Made by a program: the position numbers and the translations under genes. Of a DNA stretch of 64,000 bases, positions 1-7,514 are shown piece after piece. Positions within the stretch are counted from its first letter, which is position 1. Each line of letters starts with the position of its first letter. Under the pieces are notes generated by a model. That model made no database searches and was not told the origin of the DNA. It saw only the letters and a list, made by a program, of their open reading frames with translations. Origin of the DNA: Variovorax sp. V93 (GTDB taxonomy: Bacteria; Pseudomonadota; Gammaproteobacteria; Burkholderiales; Burkholderiaceae_C); the NCBI RefSeq assembly GCF_041154485.1, contig NZ_AP028669.1, positions 930,001-994,000 on the forward strand, written 5' to 3'.

Positions 1-1
1 T

Positions 2-223
2 CCACGATTCATCCTGCGCGCGCCGCTCGCGCTGTCGGTACTGGCCCTTGCATTGACCGCCTGTGGCGGCGGTGATGGTGGAGGCGGCGGGGGCTTCAGC
101 GGCGCTGCTGCCACGTCGGGCAATGCGCCTGGCTCGGCCCCGACCCCTGCAGGCACGGCCGGCAAGACCGATGCAGCCTCGCCCGGCGCGGGCAGCGAGC
201 CCAGCGTGAGCTACGCGCCCTGA
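2..223 (+). CDS. Small lipoprotein, 5' end outside window
   Basis: Only the last 73 codons are in the window. The visible start is the hydrophobic part of a signal peptide ending in a lipobox (LTAC followed by a run of Gly), then a low-complexity Gly/Ala/Ser/Pro segment and a stop. This suggests a small outer-membrane or periplasmic lipoprotein of unknown function. It lies 47 bp upstream of the phospholipase C gene in the same direction and may share its transcript. The reading frame is open to the left edge and codon third positions are G/C rich. Confidence 0.6.
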   Translation, partial: PRFILRAPLALSVLALALTACGGGDGGGGGGFSGAAATSGNAPGSAPTPAGTAGKTDAASPGAGSEPSVSYAP

Positions 224-270
224 CGCCCCATCGCATTCCGGCATCCTCAAGAATCAAGACGAACCCCGCC

Positions 271-2637
271 ATGACCACACGCCGCAAGTTTCTCCAGACC
301 GCCACCGGCTCCGGCATTGCCGCCGCCACGCTGGCCACCTTTCCACCCAGCATCCGCCGCGCGCTGGCCATCCCCGCGCACCACGAGACCGGCACCATCA
401 AGGACGTCAAGCACGTCGTGCTGCTGATGCAGGAGAACCGCTCCTTCGACAGCTATTTCGGCACCTTCAAGGGCGTGCGCGGCTACGGCGACCGCTTTGC
501 CGTGCCGGCACCCAACGGCAAGACCATCTTCCACCAGACCTACACCAAGACCACGCCGCCCAGCACCTACACGCCCTACCGGCTCGACGAAAGCCAGGGC
601 AACGCGCAGCGCGCGGGCAGCACGCCGCACGGCTGGTCCGACTCGCAGGCCGCATGGGACCACGGCCGCATGTTCAAGTGGCCCGACGTCAAGAACCTGC
701 TGTCGATGGGCTACTACGACACCGCCGAGGTGCCGTTCCAGCGCGCGCTGGCCGAGGCCTTCACGCTGTGCGACCACTACCACTGCGGCATGCACACCGG
801 CACCATCGCGAACCGCCTGTTCTACTGGAGCGGCACCAATGGCCCGAACGGCATCAGCCCCGCCGACGGCAGCAAGGTGCAGCTTGCGGTGCTCAACAAC
901 CAGTTCAACGCGGGCAACGACATCGGCGCATCCACCGAAGGCTGGACCTGGACCACCTATGCCGACCGGCTCGAGAAGGCCGGTGTGAAATGGAAGGTCT
1001 ACCAGAGCCTGATCGACAACTTCGGCTGCAACGAGATGATGAGCTTTCGCCACTGGCGCACCGCCATCGAGCAGATGCCGGCGGCGCGCCGCCCCGTCTA
1101 CGTTCCCGCGACCGACATCACGCAGCCGGTCACCGCGGCCGGGCCGTTCTATGACCCGGCCATCGACGATGCGCTCAGCCCGCTCGCCAAGGGCTTCGGC
1201 AACACCATGCCGCAGGGCTTTCTCGAAACCTTCCGCGAGGACATCCGCAACGGCACCTTGCCTGCGGTGTCGTGGATCATTTCGCCGTCGGCCTACAGCG
1301 AGCACCCCGGACCATCGAGCCCGGCCAAGGGCGGCTGGTACGTGCAGGAAGTGCTGGACGCGCTGACCTCCAACCCCGAGGTCTGGAGCAAGACCGTGCT
1401 GCTCATCAACTTCGACGAGAACGACGGCTTCTTCGACCACCTGCCGTCGCCCGCGGTGCCCTCGCGCAACCCCGACGGCTCGCTGGCCGGCGCCACCACG
1501 CTGGCCGAGGCCGACACGGCCCTCGAGTACCACAACTACACGCCGGCCACGCCCAAGCAGCCCGCCATGGACGGCCGCCCCTACGGCCCCGGCCCGCGCG
1601 TGCCGATGTGGGTGGTCTCGCCCTGGAGCCGCGGCGGCTGGGTCAACTCGCAGGTCTGCGACCACACCTCCACGCTCATGTTTTTGGAGAAGTGCTTCGG
1701 CGTGGCCGAGCCGCAGATCAGCAAGTACCGCCGCGCCGTCTGCAGCGACCTCACGAGCGCCTTCAACTTCGGGCGACCCAACGACGAACCGCTGCCCACG
1801 CTGGCCGGCCGCAAGACCAAGGCCGAGGCCGATGCGCTGACTGCTGCGCAGGAGGCGCTGCCGAAGATCGTCCCGGCGGCCGACGCCGACCTGCCGGTGC
1901 AGGCCACTGGCGTGCGCCCCTCGCGCGCGCTGCCCTACGAGCTGCACACCAGTGCGCGCAGCGATGCGCTCAACGGCCGCGTCCAGCTGCTGTTCGCCAA
2001 CAGCGGCCGGGCCGCCGCCGTGTTCCACGTCTACGACAAGCTGCACCTGTCGGACCGCCTGCCGCGCCGCTACGTGGTGGAGCCCGGCAAGCAGCTCGAC
2101 GGTTACTGGAGCGCCATGGCCGACGACGCCGGCCTGTACGACCTGTGGGTGCTCGGCCCCAACGGCTTTCACCGCCAGTTCAAGGGCGACCTGAACCGGC
2201 TGCGCGCCGGCAGCGCGCCCGCGCCCGAGATCCGCGTGGGCTACGACGCGCGCCGCGGCGACCTCTACCTGCAGATGCGCAACGATGGCCGGCGCGACTG
2301 CCGCTTCACCGTGCAGCCCAACAAGGCCTACCCGCGTCCCGACGCCTACCAGGCCGGCGGCAGGGACCGCAACGGCGGCAACGGGCACGGCAACGATGGA
2401 CATGGCAGCGACGACAAGGGCACCTACGGCCACAACCCCGACGGCTCGTGGAGCATCCGCGTCAAGGGCGGCGGCGAGACCGGCATGCGCTGGAGCCTCG
2501 ACGCGAGCGGCCAGTGGTACGACTTCGTCGTGACCTGCGATGCCGATCCTTCCTTCTACCGGCGCCTGGCCGGCCGCATCGAGACCGGGCGGCATTCGGT
2601 GAGCGATCCGGCCATGGGCCTGCAGGACCGCTTCTGA
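271..2637 (+). CDS. plcN: Phosphocholine-type phospholipase C, Tat-exported
   Basis: Hydrolyses phospholipids such as phosphatidylcholine, releasing phosphocholine and diacylglycerol, outside the cytoplasm. The 788-residue protein starts with a twin-arginine signal (TRRKFLQ, residues 3-9), as usual for this family, which is folded before export. The phosphoesterase domain follows, with the family motif ENRSFDSYFG at about residue 55 and NFDENDGFFDH at about 380, both metal/active-site motifs. The C-terminal third matches the twin beta-sandwich DUF756 repeats of bacterial phospholipases C; a Gly/His/Asp-rich stretch near 700-715 is a local insertion. Length is normal for the family. Whether the preferred substrate is phosphatidylcholine or sphingomyelin cannot be read from the sequence. 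Confidence 0.9.
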   Translation: MTTRRKFLQTATGSGIAAATLATFPPSIRRALAIPAHHETGTIKDVKHVVLLMQENRSFDSYFGTFKGVRGYGDRFAVPAPNGKTIFHQTYTKTTPPSTYTPYRLDESQGNAQRAGSTPHGWSDSQAAWDHGRMFKWPDVKNLLSMGYYDTAEVPFQRALAEAFTLCDHYHCGMHTGTIANRLFYWSGTNGPNGISPADGSKVQLAVLNNQFNAGNDIGASTEGWTWTTYADRLEKAGVKWKVYQSLIDNFGCNEMMSFRHWRTAIEQMPAARRPVYVPATDITQPVTAAGPFYDPAIDDALSPLAKGFGNTMPQGFLETFREDIRNGTLPAVSWIISPSAYSEHPGPSSPAKGGWYVQEVLDALTSNPEVWSKTVLLINFDENDGFFDHLPSPAVPSRNPDGSLAGATTLAEADTALEYHNYTPATPKQPAMDGRPYGPGPRVPMWVVSPWSRGGWVNSQVCDHTSTLMFLEKCFGVAEPQISKYRRAVCSDLTSAFNFGRPNDEPLPTLAGRKTKAEADALTAAQEALPKIVPAADADLPVQATGVRPSRALPYELHTSARSDALNGRVQLLFANSGRAAAVFHVYDKLHLSDRLPRRYVVEPGKQLDGYWSAMADDAGLYDLWVLGPNGFHRQFKGDLNRLRAGSAPAPEIRVGYDARRGDLYLQMRNDGRRDCRFTVQPNKAYPRPDAYQAGGRDRNGGNGHGNDGHGSDDKGTYGHNPDGSWSIRVKGGGETGMRWSLDASGQWYDFVVTCDADPSFYRRLAGRIETGRHSVSDPAMGLQDRF

Positions 2638-2655
2638 CCCGGCAGCGGGCTGCTG

Positions 2656-3588
2656 CTACGGCAGCAGCCTGGCGATCGCATCGGCGAACGACGGAATGTC
2701 GGTCTCGGTGTGCGTCGTCGAGTAGGTGGTCTCGGTGATCGACAGGCCCGGGTAGCCTCGGGCCAGAAGCCGCGCGTGCATTCGGCCCACAGGTTCGAAG
2801 TTGCACTCGACCGGCTTGTCGCAGCGCGTGAGAACCAGCGTTGCCGGCAAGGGCCGGTCGCCCAGCGCATCGTGCATTCGCTGCTCGAGGTCTTCGTACT
2901 CGGCCGTCTGGAAGTCGAACGCGGCTTCGAACGCCAGGAAGTGCGAGAACACCAGGCTGCCTGCCGCCCCCTCGAGGAACAGCGCGATGCCGGCCATGCT
3001 CCCGCTCAGCGACAGCCCGGTCAGCAGGCGCTGCCCTGCGTCGGCGCGGTACTTCGACTCGACGAACGGCACCAGTTCGAGCGCGAGGAAGTCGTGGTAC
3101 GGCACGGCGCCCGGCATCGTGTAGTCCTGCTCGCGGCGCGCCGAGCCGCCGATGCCGACCAGGATCGCTTCGGTGCGGTGCTGCTCGAGGATGTTCCTGA
3201 GGTCTGAAAACCGCGTGTTGGGCGGATTGAAGACCCCGTCGGCGTCCATTGCGTAGATGACCGGATAGGCCGCCGAGCCGCCGTCGTAGGAGGCCGGCAG
3301 GTAGATCTCGAGTGCGTAGCTTGCGCCTGTCTTGGCCGAGGTGATGGTGTCGGAAACGACGCGGCTGGCGGCGGGCGGCGATTCGGCGGGCGTCGCGGGG
3401 GGCTCGGGTACCGGTGCTGGCGCTGGCTCGGGCGGCGCGGCCGGCGTATCGGGCGGCGGTGCAACGGTGGCCACCGGCACGAAGGCGCCACCGCCGCCTC
3501 CGCCACCTCCGCCGCAGCTCCACATTCCGAGCGCGAGCGCCCAGCTTCCGGCCCCTACGAACGCACGCATCCTTTGCCCAAGCTGCAT
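2656..3588 (-). CDS. Lipoprotein esterase of the alpha/beta hydrolase (esterase D) family
   Basis: A 310-residue protein with a signal peptide and lipobox ending at Cys25, a poly-Gly and Pro/Ala-rich linker (about 26-75), then an esterase-D-like catalytic domain. Visible landmarks are the strand YPVIYAMDADG (109-118), the nucleophile elbow GLSLSGS with Ser193, and a candidate catalytic His293 near the C-terminus. The elbow is GxSxS rather than the usual GxSxG. The family includes enterobactin and acetyl-ester esterases; the substrate here is unknown. It is convergent with plcN, 18 bp apart, with no obvious functional link. Confidence 0.75.
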   Translation of the reverse strand: MQLGQRMRAFVGAGSWALALGMWSCGGGGGGGGGAFVPVATVAPPPDTPAAPPEPAPAPVPEPPATPAESPPAASRVVSDTITSAKTGASYALEIYLPASYDGGSAAYPVIYAMDADGVFNPPNTRFSDLRNILEQHRTEAILVGIGGSARREQDYTMPGAVPYHDFLALELVPFVESKYRADAGQRLLTGLSLSGSMAGIALFLEGAAGSLVFSHFLAFEAAFDFQTAEYEDLEQRMHDALGDRPLPATLVLTRCDKPVECNFEPVGRMHARLLARGYPGLSITETTYSTTHTETDIPSFADAIARLLP

Positions 3589-3795
3589 CGGAGTTTTCCT
3601 CGAACCTGGTGCTTGAAGAGGCGCATCAGGGGCGTCGCGCCAAGGAAAAAAAGCGCCGGCCCGACGCGGACTTTTTCAGGATGCCACGGGAAGCCGTGGC
3701 TGCAGCGCTCTTCGGGGTAGCTGGAAAACGAAAAAGTCGTATCCATCCCAGGCGGGCACGAGGGTTGGCGGGCCGCGCGTCATCGGGGAGGCACT

Positions 3796-3801
3796 TACAC
3801 T
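3796..3801 (+). promoter_or_regulatory. Candidate -10 hexamer TACACT
   Basis: TACACT matches the sigma-70 -10 consensus at 4 of 6 positions and ends 6 nt before the ATG at 3808, so transcription would begin at or next to the start codon. It is one of about ten similar arrangements in the window. No convincing -35 element was seen. Confidence 0.35.
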
Positions 3802-3807
3802 CCGGCC

Positions 3808-4167
3808 ATGAGAAGCGCAAGGGATGTTCAATGCGGCCTGCAGCCCGTGGTGGAGCTGCGGAAAGAGGCTGCGTCGTACGCCTATTCCGTTCGCGCGCCG
3901 CGTTCGAAGGGCGTCATCCCGCCCAGCTCGTACAGCAACGGCGGCTTCTCGACGCTCGCCGACTGCCTGCTCGACGTGGCGCGCGCACTCGGTGGGGACT
4001 TCAAACGCATCTACGTGCGCCTGGACGGCTACTGCGTTGGAGAGCGCGATATCGCCGAACTGCGCCATGGGCCGCAAGAGGTCGCGGCCGCCCTGAGGGC
4101 TGCCTGCGACGCGATTGCGAGCGCCGCCGAAGCGGGTGCCGCCGCATCGGAAGCCAACGATCCCTGA
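3808..4167 (+). CDS. Small protein of unknown function
   Basis: A 119-residue soluble protein that I do not recognise. It has no signal peptide or membrane segment. The central part (about 40-75) mixes hydrophobic and charged residues like a folded domain, and the C-terminus is an Ala-rich helix. Codon use resembles neighbouring genes and a plausible -10 precedes the ATG, which supports expression. It precedes another unknown gene and the T6SS effector/immunity block, so it could belong to a small accessory patch. Function unassigned. Confidence 0.5.
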   Translation: MRSARDVQCGLQPVVELRKEAASYAYSVRAPRSKGVIPPSSYSNGGFSTLADCLLDVARALGGDFKRIYVRLDGYCVGERDIAELRHGPQEVAAALRAACDAIASAAEAGAAASEANDP

Positions 4168-4281
4168 GCACGGCCCCTGCGCGATGCGAGCTGAACCTGC
4201 GGGCCGATCCGGGTGCCTTTCTGCACCGTTTGTCATTCGCGGAAGCTACAGTCAGGTTCCGAACCATGAGGAGGCAGTCGC

Positions 4282-4698
4282 ATGAGCTACGACTTGATGG
4301 TGTTTGCAGTGGAAGCCGCGCCCAAGGACCGGGCCGCATTTCTCGAGTGGTATGAAGGCCATGCCGAATGGGCGGAAGGGCATTCCTACGACAACCCGGA
4401 TGTGAGCACGCCTGCATTGAGGGCTTGGTTCCTGGAAATGATCCAGTCCTACCCCGCCATGAATGGCCCGTTTTCGCCCGAAGAGTTTCCGGAGGACGAC
4501 GCCGCCGTGACCGACTACAGCGTCGGGCGGGAAGTGATCTATGCGGCATTCGCGTGGTCGAAGGCTGAAGCGGCCTATGACGCCGTTGTCGCCGTTGCCG
4601 CGAAGCACGGGGTCGGGTTCTTCAATGCGAGCTCGGACGGCGCGGAGGTTTGGCTTCCCGACGGCAAGGGCGGCTTGCAACTGGCGCACTCCGCGTGA
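4282..4698 (+). CDS. Small acidic protein of unknown function
   Basis: A 138-residue acidic cytoplasmic protein with a strong ribosome-binding site (AGGAGG about 8 nt before the ATG). It begins MSYDLMVF and has a Trp-rich first half (EWYEGHAEW) and a regular alternating core, typical of stand-alone proteins in accessory regions. Similar small proteins are often found near polymorphic toxins, so an orphan immunity role is possible because the T6SS module begins 430 bp away. That is inference from position only; no domain is confidently recognised. Confidence 0.6.
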   Translation: MSYDLMVFAVEAAPKDRAAFLEWYEGHAEWAEGHSYDNPDVSTPALRAWFLEMIQSYPAMNGPFSPEEFPEDDAAVTDYSVGREVIYAAFAWSKAEAAYDAVVAVAAKHGVGFFNASSDGAEVWLPDGKGGLQLAHSA

Positions 4699-5124
4699 AG
4701 GTCCCGCAGGTTCTCGACGACGACACCAGCCAGACCGCCAATCCCGCCGCCATCAACAGGCGCATATCGCGGGCGTGGCGTCGTCCGGCGCATGAGACGC
4801 GATGGCGGCCGAGTTGGCTCGCGAGCCTGTCAGCGGCTATTGCAACGAACTTTGATGCGGTGCGCCGGGGCAGGAGCGATGCGCCTCATCTTGGGATGTT
4901 GCTCGGGCGGGCCCCTGCGTCTTCCTCGGATTCCTTCCACGCCGCCCAGCACTGTTGGCTGCAGCATGGCCACCAACCGAGCGGACCGCACTCTGCGGCC
5001 TCGCCGCAACCCGTTCGGCACCAGACGGTGTGCCTCCGCGACGCAGGCGCGCTGGCTTGATGCGGCCTTCGGCCCAACTGCCTCACCACCAACGCGAACG
5101 GCGTCCCCTCCACGGGCCGGTCCA
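4699..5124. other. 426-bp intergenic stretch, no gene recognised
   Basis: Lies between the unknown gene ending at 4698 and the immunity gene ending at 5125. Several short open frames cross it on both strands, but none has a ribosome-binding site or protein-like composition. It may hold decayed sequence left by turnover at the downstream end of the T6SS module. No strong terminator, repeat or RNA structure was noticed. Confidence 0.5.
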
Positions 5125-6450
5125 TCACTTGTCGTCCTTGGGATCGCTTGTCTGCTGCCAGTTCGTGTCGCCGAATGAACTGCGCTTGATGATCGGCATG
5201 ATCTCGCCCTTCTCGAAGTAGCGCCGACTGTCCAACTGGGCCGGGGTGAACCACCAGCCGGCCTGCGGGCAGGGCTCGCCGCCGGGTATGAGAGGCTTCC
5301 TTTTCGAGCCTGCATTACGGCCTTCGTCGGGCGAGGGCTTGCGACGCTGTTCCGCACTGGGCCAGTCGCTGTCGTCGTCGAAGCGGCGCATCCAGTGCAA
5401 TGAGCTCTCGTAGCCGAAACGGGGATTGGGGTCGCCGTCCCATGGGTCGAGCGTGTTGAGGTTCAGTTCGTCGCAGCGGATCGGGCGAATCAGGCGGTTC
5501 GCCTTGACCAGCACATCGGGCACGCCATCTTCCACCGGGTACAGATCGAGGTTGCCCAATTCGATCCAGAGGCCGTTGGCGGCGTCGGGATTGAGCTTGT
5601 CTCGCGGGTAGGGAACCGAGGTGATCTTGATGCGCGGGTCGGCCAGTTCGACACGGATCTGATGTTCGGGCTTGCCCAGCTTGCGCTGCCATACAGGCGA
5701 GAGCATGAAGGACCAAGTGGGTGGCCGCAGGCCTGCGCCGAGGTCAGAGGGAAGCACGATGCCAGTCTCGTCGGGAACATTGGCATGAAATCCCATCTTG
5801 AACGGATGATCAATGTCTAAGCCGTAGAAATAGTCGGCACAGATGCGCTCCAGCACGTCTGACTCGTACGCCCCCATCACGCCTAGACCGCCGTTCCCCA
5901 CCTCGTAGCCCATGTACGCCTGCTCGGGCCGAAGCGACTTGATGCAGTCGAGCACGAAGTCCCGCCATCGTGCCTGGTTGCCATCCTCGTACCAGTCGTA
6001 GCAAAAGACCAGTTTGAGAGTGCTAAAGCACTGCCAGTGGTTATGAGTTACCTGGGCAGAATACGACCACAGCGGTGAAGAATCGGGCGACTCCATGTCA
6101 GTGGCCATCAAGAAGAAGGTCTCAAACTCTTCTTGGTGATGCTTTGCTTCGGCCCGAAGATCGGTCGGAAACCGCTTATCTCCTGCGTTGAGCCAAACCT
6201 GCGTGCGCGACTTGAACACCTTCTTGATGGGTTCGTCGACGATTCGGCCGAAGCGCTCCCAGATGTCGATGAACTTGTCCGCGACCGCCATGTAATCCTC
6301 GGGCCGGTGGTACACATAGAAGGTCACGTACGGGCAGATGCCCAACTCCCGACCTGGGTAGCCATAGAACCACTGCGGAGCGATCTTGCTCTCGCGGACA
6401 AATTTCTCTATCTCTTCGGGTTGAAGGAATAGTTCTGCTGTGCTCATCAA
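5125..6450 (-). CDS. Type VI secretion immunity protein, DUF3396 (TsiV-like) family
   Basis: A 441-residue cytoplasmic protein of the DUF3396 family, whose members sit beside T6SS effectors and are annotated as immunity proteins. The C-terminal signature is clear: PGGEPCPQAGWWFTP, a conserved Cys/Trp-rich turn, then EIMPIIKRSSFGDTNWQQ. The ATG overlaps the stop of the upstream nuclease gene (ATGA), so toxin and antidote are translationally coupled in the order vgrG-effector-immunity. GC content is visibly lower than in flanking genes, a sign of horizontal acquisition. It probably binds and blocks the nuclease at 6447-7514. Confidence 0.8.
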   Translation of the reverse strand: MMSTAELFLQPEEIEKFVRESKIAPQWFYGYPGRELGICPYVTFYVYHRPEDYMAVADKFIDIWERFGRIVDEPIKKVFKSRTQVWLNAGDKRFPTDLRAEAKHHQEEFETFFLMATDMESPDSSPLWSYSAQVTHNHWQCFSTLKLVFCYDWYEDGNQARWRDFVLDCIKSLRPEQAYMGYEVGNGGLGVMGAYESDVLERICADYFYGLDIDHPFKMGFHANVPDETGIVLPSDLGAGLRPPTWSFMLSPVWQRKLGKPEHQIRVELADPRIKITSVPYPRDKLNPDAANGLWIELGNLDLYPVEDGVPDVLVKANRLIRPIRCDELNLNTLDPWDGDPNPRFGYESSLHWMRRFDDDSDWPSAEQRRKPSPDEGRNAGSKRKPLIPGGEPCPQAGWWFTPAQLDSRRYFEKGEIMPIIKRSSFGDTNWQQTSDPKDDK

Positions 6451-7514
6451 ATGCCTCGTTTTCTGCTGTGCCGCGACCTACCGCTGGACTTCTCCGATTT
6501 CTGTTGCTTCGGCTCTTCCTTTTTCTCGTGCTCCGACGGCGTGTCCGGCTCCTTTTTTCCATGCACTGCAATGTCCTCGGGGTAGCGGAACAGCGACAGC
6601 CGGCCGCCCGAGTTCACGGGCTTGTTCTGAAAGCGAATTGCCGCTCTTTCTGTCTTGACAATAGCGGCTCGTCTGAGCATCTGGTTGTATGCGACGAACT
6701 GCGCAGCTTCGATCCGATCCCCCGGGAACTTGATCTCCACAATAGCGAAGATGTTGCCCTTGTCAGGCCGCTGATGCCGGTACTCCGAGATCATGAGGTC
6801 GGCCGCGATGCTGCCCTTGCGGTACTGGAACGGGCTGGGATAGAACGGATTGATTTTCCCCAGCCGCTGCAGCTTGGTGGCCTCTTCCACGGGATGATCG
6901 TCGAAGGATGGCGGCGGTCCGAAGTTCACCTCGCATTTCAACGGGCTGGCCCAGCTCAGGCACTCGTCCACGAACTCGAACAGCAGGTTGACCGCCAGCT
7001 GCTTCAACCTGATCACGAAGAACTCCTCGAGCTCCACATCGGTCAACTGCTCGACCGACATCGACAGCAGTTCCTCGATGATCTCGCGCTTGGCCCTGGG
7101 CAGATCCTTGATCGATACGCCCTTCTTTTTCCGAAGGCTCAGCACCGGCATGCGGTCGGCCGCGGCGCACACCTGGGTGATGGCATCGCGGAATGGAATC
7201 TTCTGCTCGATGGCCGCATTGATGGTGGCATCCGTGGCGCCGCGGCCGGCGGCCTTGCGCGTGTTCTGCCCCTGCGGGTCGGCGGCCTCGAGGGCCAGCA
7301 GGATCGCGACTTCCTCCTTCTCCTCGATCTTCTGCGCGATCTCGTCCTGGATGCTCTGGATGACCTTGCGAACCTCCTCCTTGGCCTTGCCGATGTCCTT
7401 GCCGTATTTTTCGACCCCTTCGTACAGTTCTTCGGCCAGCTCGCCCAATTCATGAACCGTGATGGCGAGGGCGATCAGCTCGAGCACGCCCCAGACGATG
7501 GCGGGTACCGGCAT
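6447..7514 (-). CDS. Type VI secretion nuclease effector with VRR-NUC-like domain
   Basis: A 355-residue protein made directly after VgrG (TAATG junction at 7514) and before its putative immunity gene. Residues 4-35 form a hydrophobic then amphipathic helix, followed by a charged helical region (36-190). The segment about 234-285 fits the VRR-NUC branch of PD-(D/E)XK nucleases: Asp239 after a Gly-Ser strand, Glu260-x-Lys262 in AIVEIKFPGD, and Gln272 followed by an aromatic in the next helix. The last 35 residues are Lys/Arg/Glu-rich. Predicted role is cleavage of target-cell DNA after delivery. No PAAR or adaptor domain is visible, so loading is presumably through the adjacent VgrG. Confidence 0.75.
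   Translation of the reverse strand: MPVPAIVWGVLELIALAITVHELGELAEELYEGVEKYGKDIGKAKEEVRKVIQSIQDEIAQKIEEKEEVAILLALEAADPQGQNTRKAAGRGATDATINAAIEQKIPFRDAITQVCAAADRMPVLSLRKKKGVSIKDLPRAKREIIEELLSMSVEQLTDVELEEFFVIRLKQLAVNLLFEFVDECLSWASPLKCEVNFGPPPSFDDHPVEEATKLQRLGKINPFYPSPFQYRKGSIAADLMISEYRHQRPDKGNIFAIVEIKFPGDRIEAAQFVAYNQMLRRAAIVKTERAAIRFQNKPVNSGGRLSLFRYPEDIAVHGKKEPDTPSEHEKKEEPKQQKSEKSSGRSRHSRKRGI

Noticed and set aside
247..2595. Long minus-strand open frame opposite the phospholipase gene
   Set aside because: Val/Ala/Arg/Gly-rich composition without domains. It exists because GC-rich third positions leave few stops on the opposite strand; the plus-strand gene is clearly real.
4792..5178. 128-codon plus-strand frame in the gap before the immunity gene
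   Set aside because: Biased Arg/Ser/Pro composition, no ribosome site, overlaps the end of the immunity gene on the other strand.
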